Assembly: GCA_030247675.1 (NCBI GenBank)
Contig: JAOTRX010000003.1
Coordinates: 124,001-188,000, forward strand
From: Desulforhopalus sp.
GTDB taxonomy: Bacteria; Desulfobacterota; Desulfobulbia; Desulfobulbales; Desulfocapsaceae
DNA length: 64,000 nt
Reading direction: 5' to 3'
Shown: in pieces, positions 63,959-64,000 of the stretch
Numbering within the stretch: position 1 is the stretch's first letter
Layout of the letters: every line of letters starts with the position of its first letter
Translations under genes and position numbers: made by a program
Notes under the pieces: generated by a model
What the model was told of the DNA's origin: nothing
The model's database searches: none
What the model saw: the letters and a program-made list of their open reading frames with translations, nothing else

Positions 63959-64000
63959 AATAAGTATGGCAACCAACATCACATAGGGTGGGGCGTTTCC

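Overview
The window looks like chromosomal DNA of a strictly anaerobic desulfobacterotal bacterium (former Deltaproteobacteria), most likely of the Desulfobulbaceae/Desulfobulbales. Reasons: a tungsten-type aldehyde:ferredoxin oxidoreductase with its own polyferredoxin, a TRAP dicarboxylate-type transporter, citramalate synthase, many two-component and c-di-GMP-type signalling genes, threonine dehydrogenase/KBL, and above all an hgcA-hgcB mercury-methylation pair. The lineage is inferred from gene content only.

Layout. 1-2.2 kb: the end of a Pil/Chp-type chemosensory cluster (hybrid CheA, CheW-like, CheY-like). 2.2-8 kb: LysE exporter, DUF2293 protein, D-Ala-D-Ala carboxypeptidase, PfkB kinase, DMT transporter, PilZ protein. 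8.2-13.4 kb: polyferredoxin + AOR, malate dehydrogenase, citramalate synthase. 13.4-17.7 kb: TRAP transporter dctPQM and arginase. 18-23 kb: an acyltransferase fused to an apparently dead hydrolase, followed by an intact hydrolase, then a YdfG-like SDR and a secreted protein. 23.2-23.5 kb: tRNA-Asn and tRNA-Pro behind a strong promoter. 23.5-34.4 kb: a segment bounded by tRNA-Pro and by a second, degenerate copy of its 3' half plus terminator; it holds a decayed ISL3-type IS, an NtrB/NtrC-like pair, a sigma-54 promoter, an unknown protein, glutamate dehydrogenase and a KaiC-like/PPDK_N fusion. 34.5-38 kb: a PleD-like diguanylate cyclase, a Cache sensor with a Cys-rich C-terminal module and small proteins. 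38-41.2 kb: pirin and the kbl-tdh threonine pathway. 41.4-48.5 kb: lipoprotein, then the leftward locus metC-like / hgcA / hgcB / rhodanese, and opposite it a 1059-residue unknown protein with a PHP-like DHxH motif. 48.6-56.9 kb: ferritin, LOG protein, FAD oxidoreductase, three hydrolase-type genes, a REP-associated tyrosine transposase. 56.9-64 kb: an accessory region of different style with MazEF, unknown membrane proteins and a complete three-gene ABC-3C conflict system (CTD protein, DUF6521-like middle component, DUF3732 ATPase).

The most interesting observation is in hgcA. Its reading frame continues upstream of the conserved core through one in-frame TGA, placed directly after a Cys (a Cys-TGA pair), to a GTG start with a good ribosome site. 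This is either a selenocysteine-containing HgcA, which would be a notable variant of the mercury methylase, or a nonsense-truncated gene. A family of about 55-bp palindromic repeats (seven copies, all intergenic) is spread through the window, and a 129-bp inverted-repeat element ends on the mdh stop codon.
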